Shown here: positions 48,056 to 63,760 of the stretch, in pieces
Numbering within the stretch: the stretch's first letter is position 1
Layout: every line of letters begins with the position of its first letter
DNA from: Tillus elongatus
Lineage: Eukaryota; Arthropoda; Insecta; Coleoptera; Cleridae
DNA length: 64,000 nt
Assembly: GCA_964006375.1 (NCBI GenBank)
Contig: OZ023265.1
Location: forward strand, 10,697,795 to 10,761,794
Direction: 5' to 3'
Program-made: the position numbers and the translations under genes
Notes under the pieces: model-generated
Told to the model about the DNA's origin: nothing
Seen by the model: the letters and a program-made list of their open reading frames with translations, nothing else
Databases searched by the model: none

Positions 48056-48485
48056 CAGGCGATTAATAAGGAAACATAACTGCTACGTTTATAATTTGGC
48101 AAATACTTTACTTCTTTAAATATGAATTAAGTTTTCCCCTGGAAAGCTTTTGTAACTTTAAAATGAAATTTATAAGTTTCTTTTAAAAAGACTTAAAGTA
48201 CCTAGATTTACCAAATTTTAAATTTCTAGCTTCATAAAAAATTGACTTTTGGGCATTTTTCTCAAAAGGGGCTAGAACAGAACATTTTCTTGATAATAGA
48301 GAGATATCCACTGCAAAACTTTCAGAAAAAATCTTCAAGTAAGCGTGTATTAGGACCTCTAAAACCAATTTTCACGGTCTGTGTAAGTTTAAAGTATTAA
48401 TTTTAGTAATATGCCGTATAATATTAGTGTACGATTCTTGCGAAAATTCACTACTAGAACGCACTTACTGCGTCCCGCATTTTTT
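48056..48485. other. AT-rich DNA with a minus-strand HINE 5' end
   Basis: Mostly unassigned. 48428-48479 (AAAATTCACTACTAGAACGC to GCGTCCCGC) is only the 5' end of a minus-strand HINE copy, placed head-to-tail with the next copy. Confidence 0.4.
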
Positions 48486-49940
<1,455 letters not shown>

Positions 49941-50756
49941 CTTTTTTAAATCTGTAGAAATAATAAACTTTTGATGATATTCGGTACATAGGTTTATTTA
50001 TTATTGTAAAGATTATAATATCTATAAAATTTGATGTATTTCAGTTTTACTTATTGACATGAAACCAATTTTTATGAACATTCGTTGCTGCGTCCTGACA
50101 TTTTCTTGTTTTTACATTAAAATTGTGCGTAGTGATTATTAACTTGAACGAGTGTAGTTGTAATATTAAAGTATGTAATAGCATTTCAGGGAGAATAAGA
50201 AACGAGTGTAATGACTAAAAATTACAACAGAAAATCACTGGTTGTTACGTGTTTGGTATGTTCAGTCGTGATAACGGAAAAGTGCAAGCCGCCAATATTT
50301 CCCGGGGCATATGCCACACAGCTCTGGGTTAATAACAGCCTGGTTTATTGTATAAGAGTAGACCAGAGAGTGGATACTGTAATACTGTTGTCTGTTTTCA
50401 GATAACAGTACATGAATTATGTCTGCAGGCATCTTCATCATACAACACTGTTGCCGTATTGATAGAAAATACTTAAAAAATCATATATTACACAATGCAA
50501 ACATGGTTCAGTAGTAAGATTATGCCTCCTTCAAACCAGCACCTACAACGAAGGCATAAGGTTAGCAACCTAAATTTGTTAGTAAATCAAACCACAATTT
50601 TATTAGAAAGTCGAATAGTTGTGATAAAATTGTAAGTTTCGAGTCTGTAGCCTGCACTCATAAGTATACTTTAAATAAATCAAATTATAACCCAATTTCG
50701 ACTGATCCCAGTAGTATCGATAGGGTTCAAATCAAGAGGTCTCAGTATGCACAATA
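49941..50756. other. Unassigned DNA
   Basis: A 64-codon ORF at 50211-50405 ('MTKNYNRKSLVVTCLVCSVV') has a hydrophobic stretch but no known family. Nothing else seen. Confidence 0.35.
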
Positions 50757-50817
50757 AACCAAAGGTTGCAGTGCTATCGGGGCGACGAGGCCGCGGACGA
50801 GCCCTGAGGGAGAAAAA
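50757..50817 (+). mobile_element. 3'-end fragment of the RNase H non-LTR family
   Basis: CAAAGGTTGCAGTGCTATCG and GAGGCCGCGGACGAG are the reverse complement of the 3' end at 39963-40020. It ends in an A-run and abuts HINE copy G. Confidence 0.7.
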
Positions 50818-50831
50818 AATAACCAAAAAAC

Positions 50832-52243
<1,412 letters not shown>

Positions 52244-52245
52244 AA

Positions 52246-52690
52246 GAGTTCTCAGTTGTACACAGGCAAATACGTCCTTTCCAGCTGGTGGGATAAATAT
52301 AATTCAAGAACGATAGAAGCTGGCTAGAATGGTGTGGTGGAGCTCCGTCATGTTTGAAATACGTCGAACGTGTGTTGACATTTTCCAGTAAAGTAGATAA
52401 AATATTCAACAAAGAATCAAAATAAACCATCCCAGTCATTCTAGATGGAAGCACATAGGGGCCTATCAGGCGGTTGTCCACAGTCGCTTACCAAATATTG
52501 ACAAAAAACTTCTGTTTCGAATTCCTTCTTTTAACAGCATGGTGACTTGGTAGGCTCACAGACGGTTATTTCTGTTACTGTAAATGCCACCTTTGATAAA
52601 ATGTGCCGCATCAGTGAATATAGGCTGATATAAAATTGTTCTGTTTCGCCACAACGATGGCATTTTTCTAAGAAAGTATTAGAAGTAACT
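52246..52690 (-). pseudogene. Mariner-like transposase fragment
   Basis: Minus-strand piece including 'DNRLIGPYVLPSRMTGMVYF' and 'YFKHDGAPPHHSSQLLSFLN' (second catalytic Asp in HDGAPPH). Frame-shifted remnants upstream ('RRNSKQKFFVNIW') continue to about 52690. It differs from the mariner at 26937-28980. Its 3' side is cut at the end of HINE copy G. Confidence 0.75.
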
Positions 52691-53009
52691 ACATCAAAAA
52701 CAATACTAACAGCGTGTTTCTAAACGCACAAGGCTTCTTCTACCCCCCCTCTTTTTTCGCTTGTCCTTCGGCGACTTTAATTTTGTCACCTTCGAGAATC
52801 AAATATTCATTGACTATACCACATTGAACCAGGTGTATGCATGTATTTTCTTTCTCTATCGACTTCCGCTATCATGGTCAATTACCGATGCCATGGACTA
52901 GTATAAATTGCATCTGACTTATTTGATCCAGCGGAGATGTGATTTTTGAAAAAAATGCGTCAGATTACAGATGGAGATATTTTGTCTACAGTTCTATCTG
53001 TGCTCAGTG
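52691..53009. other. Unassigned DNA
   Basis: No reading frame or repeat supported. Confidence 0.4.
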
Positions 53010-53630
53010 AGCAGAGAAGAACTAATTATGCTAATTTCCAGGAAAACATTTTCTTTTGTCGTTTACTATAGTTCGTACCTATGTTTACTTACTAGGGAGC
53101 AGATCGAACTAATTCGGCCCATTTCGTGGAACCCATTTTTTTCCGTCAACTATTACAGTTCTTACTTCGGGTAGCAGATAAGAACTAATTAACGAGTATC
53201 ATATCCATGTATAAAAATTGGTCTGTTCACTATTACAGTTCTTACTTACAAGGAACCAGATAAGAAGTAATTGGGTTCATTTTCAGGTAAACATTTTCTT
53301 CTGTCGTTATTACAGTTCTTACATATTTACTTATTAGCAAATAACTAATTGGGCTTATTTTCAGGAACAAAATTGCTTGTGTCAGTTACTACAGGTCTTA
53401 CTTACTTACCAGGCGGCAGATAAGAATAGATTGGGCTCACTTCCAGGTCAATTACTACCATTCTTATTCGCGTACTTACCAAAGAATATATAAATTGGGC
53501 ACATTTACAGCAAGCTTGTTCTTCTATCCATTAATTCCATTACCCCAGGTCTTACTTACCAGGGCATAGATAAGAACTAATTGGATTCATTTTAAGGAAA
53601 CTATTTTCTTCGGTTAATTACTAGAGATCA
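53010..53630. repeat. Degenerate minisatellite, about 8 units of ~80 bp
   Basis: Units recur near 53014, 53098, 53172, 53255, 53335, 53414, 53483 and 53564. The consensus parts are AGATAAGAACTAATTGGG, CATTTTCAGG, ATTACAGTTCTTACTTAC and CAGG. Divergence is substantial, with indels, so the array is old. Confidence 0.8.
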
Positions 53631-53640
53631 GATTTCCAAT

Positions 53641-53740
<100 letters not shown>

Positions 53741-53817
53741 ATATTGCACCACACTGTAATCACTTTTAAATATACACTTTATTTGTTTGCTGTACGTTTG
53801 TGATTTCTTATTGGTTT

Positions 53818-53862
53818 GCGCGGACTGCAGTTCCGAACCGTCCCGGTTCGTCATCAGCACGC
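53818..53862 (-). ncRNA. Hammerhead-ribozyme-like motif, left arm
   Basis: Minus strand: stem I GCGTG/CGCGC (one G-U pair), CTGATGA with intact consensus, stem II CGAACCG-GGA-CGGTTCG (7 pairs), then GAAC, a palindromic CTGCAG and TC. A15.1 of the usual GAAA is C, which is its main deviation. Confidence 0.5.
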
Positions 53863-53910
53863 TACTGACTGTTATCTCTCCAGACCACACAGGAGCGATA
53901 ACAATCAGTA

Positions 53911-53958
53911 GCGTGCTGATGATGATGAACCGGGACGGTTCGGAACTGCAGTCCGCGC
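53911..53958 (+). ncRNA. Hammerhead-ribozyme-like motif, right arm
   Basis: Plus-strand partner with the same stem I, CTGATGA and GAAC-CTGCAG pieces, and a 3-base ATG expansion before stem II (GATGATGATGAAC). It faces the left-arm motif, so either transcript strand would contain one. Confidence 0.45.
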
Positions 53959-53994
53959 AAACCAATAAGAAATCACAAACGTACAGCAAACAAA

Positions 53995-53996
<2 letters not shown>

Positions 53997-54078
<82 letters not shown>
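53997..54078. repeat. (TA)n microsatellite right of the foldback
   Basis: About 80 bp of TA. It leads straight into the 3' side of a minus-strand HINE copy. Confidence 0.95.
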
Positions 54079-54080
<2 letters not shown>

Positions 54081-54081
54081 A

Positions 54082-54375
54082 AATCCAAATACAATCTCAA
54101 AAAATAACGGGCCAAATTTGGCAGGTACCTTTCGTTTGTAGGTGACTGGGATAAGTTCGTTATTCAGAAAAATCAATCCAGGATATCCGAAAAAATGTTG
54201 GGTTTTCTTTCGGAAAAAAATTATTTGAAAACGACTAAGCTATGGTAACCAAATTTATATAAACTATATACCAAAATTTTGATCTCTATATTACAAGAAA
54301 ACAAAGTTATAAGCATTTTATGTAAAAAAAATGTTAGGTGCCAGATCATTTCTATGAAAATTTACTACCATAACG
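54082..54375 (-). mobile_element. HINE-like element copy J (short subfamily), partial
   Basis: A minus-strand short-type copy with its start cut (TACTACCATAACGCCCAG; the GCAGCAAG part is deleted). Confidence 0.55.
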
Positions 54376-54760
54376 CCCAGAGTTTTTTAATAGGTTTTGC
54401 CAGATTTGTATACATTTTTAGTTTGGCAACACCGAGAAAACAGTTTACAGTCACACCCACCCCGGGCCCGCGAAACGTGGGAACGGAGCCAAACACAAGC
54501 GCACGAGCGAATTTCTTCAAGGTGCGCTGGCCTTTACACATATTAAAATTCTGCGTTTGGTTATTTTGTTATCGGAAAGTGCCATCATAAAAGGGCGTAG
54601 ATATGTTTTTTTCTTGGGGAGGGTATTCCAAAAATACAAAGGTAAACAAAATTCTACACACAAAGGCTTAAGAATGTATTTAATTTAAATAATTGAACAA
54701 AAAATTGTGAAAATATTAATGAAAAACAAAATTAAACGTTTCCACATTAGAAAATAAAAG

Positions 54761-55102
54761 TCTGGACGCAGCAAGTGTGTTATGGTAGTGAATTTTCATA
54801 GAAATGATCTGCATCTAATTTTATTATTAAATGCTTCTTGTAATATATAGATCTAAGTTTTGTATAAAATACAATATTTATAACATAAACCTACATTCCA
54901 AATATGGTTAGCATATGTCTTATTTTCGGAAATAAAAAATAATAATTAAAAAAAAACATTTTGTCGGAAAACCCGATCCAATTCATCTGGATAACGAATT
55001 TGTGCAAACCACTTATAAAAGGAAGGTACCTGCCAAATACCATCAAAATCGGATCATTATTTTTTAAGTTATCGTGCGATGGTTTCTACCAAAATTTACT
55101 AA
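54761..55102 (+). mobile_element. HINE-like short copy nested in hAT copy 2
   Basis: TCTGGACGCAGCAAGTGTG to TTTACTAA. It occupies the same position relative to the hAT ends and transposase as the copy at 47526-47880. Confidence 0.75.
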
Positions 55103-55109
55103 AGACAAT

Positions 55110-55345
55110 TTAAAAATTAATTCGAAAGCAGAGTAATACCAGGGTTCTGTTTTTTCGCAATTCCCTCCAAAACCTTTTAGTCACTTGTAGGAATGCTCTG
55201 ATCCTCATGCATGACGGGTAGTCCAACCAACCTCTGTTGTCCCATTGTTAAGCTGAGCTAAATTTTAAACGTTCTTAACGCGGAAAAACAATTTTCTGCA
55301 GATTCCACACTTTCAGGCAAACCTGCAAAAAATCTCAATGCGAGA
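55110..55345 (-). pseudogene. hAT transposase C-terminal region, copy 2
   Basis: Minus-strand counterpart of 47190-47540 with 'CFSALRTFKI', a stop, then 'LSLTMGQQRLVGL'. Several frame breaks; non-functional. Confidence 0.65.
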
Positions 55346-56242
55346 TGTACCTATGTCACGAAATATTTCTTTATCAGATGATTTGAGAATTTCAACAACT
55401 TCATCAAGCACTTGGAGAACTGTTGTTCTACTTTTTAACACACAAATTCAGCTGTACCTAAATCAAAATCCAACGTTAGTCGTAACAAATCTGGACGTAT
55501 TTTCCTATTCCAGCAAATATTTTGATACATTTTCTTTCGATGAGGAAATGTTGTCGTCATTTTTGTATTATAACTTCAGGACTGACATTTTCATTTTTAG
55601 GCAAAAATGTTTTAGAATTAAAGTGAAATTTGAGATCTTCCATGGTGTTCTTTACTGGAGAAACAAAAATGCCGGTTACATAATATTTCTGGGGGGTTTC
55701 TCTTTGAACATTAGTATGGTTTAGTTTAAACCTTAGTAAGATGTCTCTGTCTAGTGTTTATACGAGGAAACCTTATGAAAATATTTAACTCATTGCGCAG
55801 TTTGTCAATTTCTTCATACAATCTCGTGAAGCACCCGTCTGCGCGCATTCTTCTTTCTTCTAGGTTATCTAAAAGATCACGAACTAATTCTCGGCATCTT
55901 TCCTTTTAAAATCTTAAAAAATTTGCTAATATGCAGGTGCAAGAAGCATTTTCACAAAAATAATTCAAGAGTTTTACTTAAAACGAGATTTTCTGATTTT
56001 TTTAAGAAAAAAAATCTGGCAACAGTAATTTTTCTACTTCGGTCTTAGGGGGCTAATTACCCCAATTGCCCCTCTCTTATCTACGCCCTTACATCACATT
56101 CACTATGAAATAAGACAAATTTAATCGAGGACTATAGCGAAAGTGACAAGATTGGTTCTGAAAGTTTCTATCAAATGTATGGAAAAAATAGGAACATAGT
56201 GTGATAAGATTTTATAGATTTTTCAATATTTCTCCCATTATT

Positions 56243-57339
56243 ATTTAATTTTCTTTTAAAAAAAATTCAATAATGAGGAGATCCCGATTTTTTAATTTGA
56301 AAAAAATTTCTTCAAACGAGCCCTAATTAGGCCCCCTAGAACACTGATCCGGGGTCAGTTTCAATTTTTATATGTTTACTTTTCTTTCGAAAAAAATCAT
56401 ATCTCCAGAAATAACAAAGTTAGGGCAACCAAATATCATTACAGGTAAATTACCTACCAAAATTTGGCTCTGTAGGTTAAAAGACAAAAAAGTTATAGGC
56501 ATTTACAGAAAAATAAATTGGGGTTTTCCTCAAAACATCAAAGTCGTGATTTAAAACGTCAAAATTGGCAACACTTAGACAAAGAACCTGAAACTAATAC
56601 GAGCTATGAAAAGAAAATGTCTAATGAAGAATGTTTTACAAAGCCTGAAGTCTTCAACCGTCATTGTCATTCATTTTACTAAAATATTTCCAGGAAATTC
56701 ATTTCAAATAGATCCGTTTTCTGATGCTTTGGCAGTAGTCTCAGCTATAGTGTTTATCCTTTAGTGGTATATAATTTTTGTCGAATTTTTGTAAAAAATC
56801 AATAAAGCTCAATATATCCGTTATTATAAAAGATACGATAAACAAATTGTATACGTTAATTGTAGGGTGTCTTGAGCTACATCTTTAAAAAATTCTACAA
56901 TCACAGTGTGGCCCATAAGTCGTTGGTGATACAAATTTTCTTTTCTTTTTGTAGTCGAACACGCCTGATGTTATTGCATTTTTGCATTTTCCATCGAAAT
57001 ATAATGCATGTTTGTAAGAAAAGAAATTCTGGACGCAGCAAGCGCGTTGTGGTAGCTAATTTTCATTAAATGCTTCAAATTTGAATAGCTCAATTTGCTA
57101 TTAGTCTATAAGGTTGACCAAGAAACCGGTTTTTTCGGGAACACTAAGTTTACTTTCGGAAATTTTTGTACATTTTCAAACAATAAAGTTATTTTGATGA
57201 AACATGGAACATTGTTTCTACTATATAGTTTATACTGGTAACTAAATTTGATACATGCTTTCTTAAAAAAACACACATATTTGCTATTAAAAACATTTTT
57301 ATAAAAAATCACTACCATAACGCACTTGCTGCGTCCAGA
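56243..57339 (-). mobile_element. HINE-like element copy M, microsatellite deleted
   Basis: A minus-strand copy from CTTGCTGCGTCCAGA (57339) to a diverged 3' hairpin. Unlike the others it jumps from the 3' block (GGGGTCAGTTTCAATTTTTA) directly to the body with no TA tract. Confidence 0.62.
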
Positions 57340-57474
57340 CTTTTTTGCATCTACTTTTTTTTTCAAGTAATTTCCCGCTTACGTTAATATGTTAAATAAA
57401 ATAATTCCTTATTACTAGCTTTTAGAGCATAATTATTCGTCTTCGTACCTTTGCAAAGATAAAATCTCGGGACG

Positions 57475-59128
<1,654 letters not shown>

Positions 59129-59845
59129 TAATGATGTAATGTATATTTAGCGAGGTACACTTGTAACTAATAAAACTCCTTGAATATTGTTGCAAAAACA
59201 TTTACTTTGTTATACATCTATAGGGTGAATCAAACATTACATATTTAAATCACATATTCATTCAAGTGAATAAGCGGAAAATAGAGAAAATAAAATAACA
59301 TAACGGACAAATCACAGATACCACAGAGCAAGAAGTTGAAATGTGACTGCACGTATAATCCAATAGATTTACTTATGTGGAACTAATAGCATATTACCTC
59401 CACGTAATGTAATGCTTAAACATGACTTCTTCTAATAATCTCTCCTATTTTACTACAGCTGACATTACAGCAATTTTCTCACCTGTTAAACGTGACGGAA
59501 AAAATCTTCTCTATCAAACACCAACCGATACCATTTCCGCTGTATTGGAAAATTAGTATCATTTGCTTATGGCCTCTTTTACCAGTACGCCCAGTCGTCC
59601 GATTGGCAGGCTATTTACGGGTACCATTTGCCATTTGTGTAATGCCTCAGCGTATTATAGAGAGAAACGTACACGTTTATCCCATAAATTTGTTTCCGGG
59701 ATTGATATGTCTGTAATTTCACGCCTGCTTTTCATGTTCAGGTCAACTACGTGTTGTCGATATCATAGCCAAAGAGTATAGTCGATTAAAATGGCACGCA
59801 AGAGGAATTGGGTGAGAAAATCGACCTATTTGAACGCCTAAATAT
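59129..59845. other. Intergenic DNA, nothing recognised
   Basis: Short ORFs only (59492-59781), with no known domain. Confidence 0.4.
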
Positions 59846-59965
59846 ATTAGGGGTGTCCACTGAAAAAATACATCGATGTTTTTTTCGATGTAATGCATCG
59901 CGACGTGACCTCGATCGATTCTTCTCGATACATCGGGCGAAAACATCGATGTTTGTGGTACATCG
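59846..59965. repeat. CATCGATG-rich segment, possible hAT terminus
   Basis: TTAGGGGTGTCCACTGAAAA is followed within 110 bp by repeated, partly inverted CATCGATG/CGATACATCG elements. AGGGGTGTCCAC plus ATCGAT blocks resemble ends of some hAT families. A related patch (ATCATCGATG...GATGCATCGA) is at 62178-62203. No complete element was delimited. Confidence 0.35.
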
Positions 59966-62232
59966 GAAATATCAAAATTTTAAACTTAAAACTTTTTATT
60001 AAAGGAATGTTAGGTATAAAGTTCATAGAAAATATACATCATGTTTTTCTGGATGTTGTTACCTCCTTCAAATACTAATTATTTGTGACGTGGTATATTT
60101 GATTGACCTCAAGTGGATATAGATCTGCTCAATAGTGAGGTCACGATTGCCTATAAAACCCTACCCTAAAATATCTATCTATCAGATTATCATTATTATT
60201 AAGATAAGCAATAGTTTTAGGAGGTTGACAGATCTTGATATAGTTTGATACTCACGTTCTTTTCTGTTTTGCACTGCCTGAATTCCTATATTTGTGGGCG
60301 CCCCAGACTAGTGCCAGGTTGTATAAAAATTAAGATATCTAGATAATCGATAGTTAGAATTAATTATTTGTGCTGACGCCAAAAGAAAGGAGATATTAGG
60401 GAGGAATTTCTCTTCAATCAAACAGATATGTAAATATTAAAAATAATGTTAAATTTATTCATATAAATTAATTTAGGATAGCAAGCAAAATTGATTTAAC
60501 AATGTTGGTAAATTTTAAATGGACATTGTTCCATACACAAATAAAAAAAGGTTAAATTATCATTACATATGGTATGTGACAAAATAATAAGTTAAACATG
60601 GTTATATGTTACATAAAAAAGTAATATTACATACTAGAGGCATATTAAAAATGAAATGCTATATTTTACAGCTCAGACCAAAACTAATATGCAAATGATT
60701 TGACGTTTATCAATCAATTCTGTTGATTTTTCAATGAAATTTTGAAATAGGATCCCCGAATATTTAACTGGCCAGTCCCTTGAGTGAAACTACATTTAAG
60801 AAATACATTCATGTAAAATTCGTATCTTAATGATTGTAAATGTAATTATTAAGAAATCTACAGGTTAAAATATTCCACAAGCAAAGTATGTTGGCTACAA
60901 TTGAGTATCATGTATTTAAAATCACAATATTGTCAAAATTCTAAAGAATAGACAAGAAAATTACGGTTGCCCTAACAAACAGCTCTCTGACATGAAAAAG
61001 ACATAAATTTGATTAAGTTGCCTTGAAAGTTCATGTTAGAAAGGTTCAAACGCTAAATTGCTGCTTCAAAAAAAGTTCTGATTGCTCACACTAGTAAAGT
61101 TTTTATGGACTCACCAAGCTTCGTCAGCTGGAAATACCTGTTAAGCCTTTGAAGATGCTTCCCAAGGGAATGTCAAATATCAGTACCCAGGATAGGCTTA
61201 CCCATTACAATACGAGAGGAAAAGGCTGGAGATAATGCGTGGTACTATCCATTAATCATTATAGGGCAGGTGCTTCTGGCTGCTTGACTGAAGGAGACAA
61301 CTTGGCCCCTAGCTTTAATTCGACGGAACTTTTCCACAGCAATTACGACAGAATTTGGTTCGGATGAAATTTATAACGTCAATTGTTTCAGAGCTCGGCA
61401 GTAAACGGAAACTGTTTATGATTAAAGTTGGGGATTTACCGGATCATGAACAAAGGATCACTGTTAACTCGCGTTTTTATGTTAAATATTTCGTTAATTT
61501 AAATTCAAAATCCAATCAGAAGACATAAAAGCATCACTGACAACTGTTATCAGATATTATTGACCTATTTTTAAGATAATTATAAGCCACGGTAACTAGC
61601 GCGGTCTTTACTCGAGAAGCGTTCAGTCGAGACTCCTCTAGAGGTAGCGTTTTGTGCGTTGAGATCTAACCCTTTCTTCCTGACGTCTCACCTCCCCGCG
61701 TCTACAATTCAAGGTTTTCTCGGGAATATTTGTTGAACGGCTCAAACGGTCGTTTTTAGGTGACATCATCGATACGGAAAAATACAGATAAAGTCGCAAC
61801 GATATTAGCTATGTATTTCACAGCTCTTTCATAAAAAAACGTAAGATCTTTTTACTAGTGGAATTTTCCTTGCCTCCGTATTGCTATGAGTTCTGACTTG
61901 TTTAGGGATTTCTCTTGACAAAGATAATATCGCGCCTTCAGATACTTGAATTTTAACGTAACCATTTGAGAGGCAGTAAAGGGTGTATGGTGCCGAAAGG
62001 TTTAGCGACTTTTCATGGAGTAATGATGCAATCAAAACTTGAAATGTTCAATGCAGATAGGGTTTATTTCCATTATTTACGATACCTGGGGGCCTCTAAA
62101 TGTCTTTTATTAAAAACAAAGTAAGGATGCTGGAAAACATAATCGTTACAATGTATACCGCAGTAGTACAGAAAAAATCATCGATGTTGGCGATGCATCG
62201 AATCGGTAAAATAAAAAAGAAAATAATAAACT
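59966..62232. other. Longest unannotated stretch, AT-rich
   Basis: No ORF with recognisable content, no tandem repeat, no TE match. A GC-richer stretch at about 61590-61800 could be an exon or promoter, but nothing specific supports that. Confidence 0.4.
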
Positions 62233-62515
62233 TCTGGACGCAGCAAGTGCGTTATGGAAATGAATTTTCAAAAAAATGTTTTTAATGACAAATACGTCTC
62301 TTTAATGCAAGCTGGCACCAATTTGGTTACCGGTATAACCTATATAGTAGGAACAATGTTCCATATTTTATCAAAAAGTTTGAAAATGTACAAAAATTTT
62401 CCGAAAATAAATTTAAAACGTTTTCGAGAAAACTCGCTTCCTAGCTGACGAACTTTAGGTTAGTATCAAATTGCGTTATTGACTTTTGAAGCGTTTAATG
62501 AAAATTCGCTACTAA
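62233..62515 (+). mobile_element. HINE-like 5' module (copy L)
   Basis: TCTGGACGCAGCAAGTGCG followed by the ~260-bp module, ending at the degenerate inverted start (AAAATTCGCTACTAAAAGG). The rest of the element is absent. Confidence 0.6.
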
Positions 62516-62765
62516 AAGGTAGGTGGCAAGGTAACTTTCGCACAATTCTTTTATAAAATATGCCTTTATCTTTTCTTTGCTAGTCAGGTTCCCACACCTG
62601 TTTTTGTTGTCTGTAAAATAAAGTGTTTATGTCTGTCCACGGGCAGGGATATTCTACAACGTTTCCACAATTTAAAGCTTCTTTAGCCATTTTGTCAACA
62701 GTTTTGTTATTTGTAATCCCCCAATGAGCTTTGATCCATGCAAATTTAACATCAATTCCCATCTA
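62516..62765 (-). pseudogene. Retroelement RNase H fragment
   Basis: A minus-strand ORF with 'VKFAWIKAHWGITNNKTVDK' and 'MAKEALNCG', the last helix and catalytic region of an RNase H (H then D in 'AHWGITNNKTVDKMAKEA'), as in I/Jockey-type elements. Only this fragment remains. Confidence 0.6.
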
Positions 62766-62804
62766 TTATAACTCATTAGTCTATCTTGGCCATGATTTTT
62801 CTGT

Positions 62805-63040
62805 CTGAGGATGCTGACAGATACAATTTTTTATCTGTCTGAGGATGCTGTCAAGCAGCGAAACCGGTTACAGAAACGTTGAAGAATATCCTAGACAATC
62901 TGGAATTCGGAAGGGCCACTTGCTCCACATAGCTTACGGGCTGGCTACGTCCTTCACTTGCAGAAACGAAACCCAAGAGTGAAGCCAGAAAAGTAGTCTC
63001 CAAGTTTGTATGTAGTAATCAAATTCTACTTAATGAAATT
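62805..63040 (+). repeat. Penelope-like terminal repeat, copy 1 of a second family
   Basis: Shares GGAATTCGGAAGGGCCACTT, GGCTGGCTACGTCCTTCACT and AGTAGTCTCCAAGT with both arms of the foldback at 63464-63760. It starts with a doubled CTGTCTGAGGATGCTG. Confidence 0.6.
62834..62874 (+). ncRNA. Hammerhead-ribozyme-like motif with full core
   Basis: Stem I TCTGT/ACAGA (5 pairs), CTGAGGA, a short stem II (GCTG/CAGC with one extra U), GAAA, a palindromic ACCGGT as minimal stem III, then UU at the cleavage position. All core positions fit CTGANGA/GAAA/UH. The extra U and minimal stem III are deviations. Confidence 0.45.
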
Positions 63041-63463
63041 GATTATACACACACGGAGAGCCATTAGCATATGATTAATATGCCGCTGCTCTGGGGTTTG
63101 TAGCTAATCTCCCAGTACAACGATATAAAAATTCCTATAGATGAATTGGCGCGCTATTATAACTAACGCGTCTCTCAACTGGTAATTGATTGAAAACATT
63201 GTAATTCCGGTGTAATTAGAATGTAGTGGGCGTGGTCTGACATATAACAGAGCGAACGCGCGTTGCCAACACGAGAAATTAAAATTTATTATGACACGCA
63301 ACATGGCCGGTTTCTTAATTTGTAGAAACGGGAGGGGCTCTTTAAATCAGCAGTGTGTATGTGGTGATAATAATATACAGTGTGGAAATGAAGTAACAGA
63401 TACATTCGAGAACTTCGCTAAATTCATTGATTGTTGTTGCCCTTACTTGGTGAAACTTGTCCA

Positions 63464-63760
63464 TACTACATACAGAGTTGGAGACTACTTCTCTGGCTTC
63501 ACTGTTGGTTTTCATTTTTGTAGGTGAAGGACGTAACCAGCGCGTGAGCTAACTGGAGCAAGTGGCCCTTCGAATTCTGGAAGTTCTAGGATGTTCTTCA
63601 ATGCTTCTGTGACTATAGTTTCGCTGTCAAGAAGAACATCCTAGAACTTCCAGAATTCGAAGGGCCACTTGCTCCAGTTAGCTCACGCGCTGGCTACGTC
63701 CTTCACTTACAAAAACCAACAGTGAAGCCAGAGAAGTAGTCTCCAAGTCTGTATGTAGTA
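63464..63760. repeat. Foldback of the second Penelope-like repeat family
   Basis: Arms of about 130 bp (63464-63599 and 63631-63760) are near-perfect reverse complements (GAAGTTCTAGGATGTTCTTC and GAAGAACATCCTAGAACTTC) around a 31-bp spacer. The spacer keeps a GTTTCGCTGTC piece, the complement of a GAAAC core half. Confidence 0.88.

Larger units (their letters stand above)
54590..56091 (-). mobile_element. hAT transposon copy 2
   Basis: Ends AAGGGCGTAGATATG and its counterpart TAAGGGCGTAGATAAG on the opposite strand. The flanks CATCATAA/CATCACAT give only a weak 8-bp duplication. It is the same element as copy 1 in inverse orientation, including the inner HINE. Confidence 0.78.

Noticed and set aside
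63291..63527. 78-codon ORF as a gene
   Set aside because: It runs into the arm of the foldback at 63464-63760 and has no recognisable domain.
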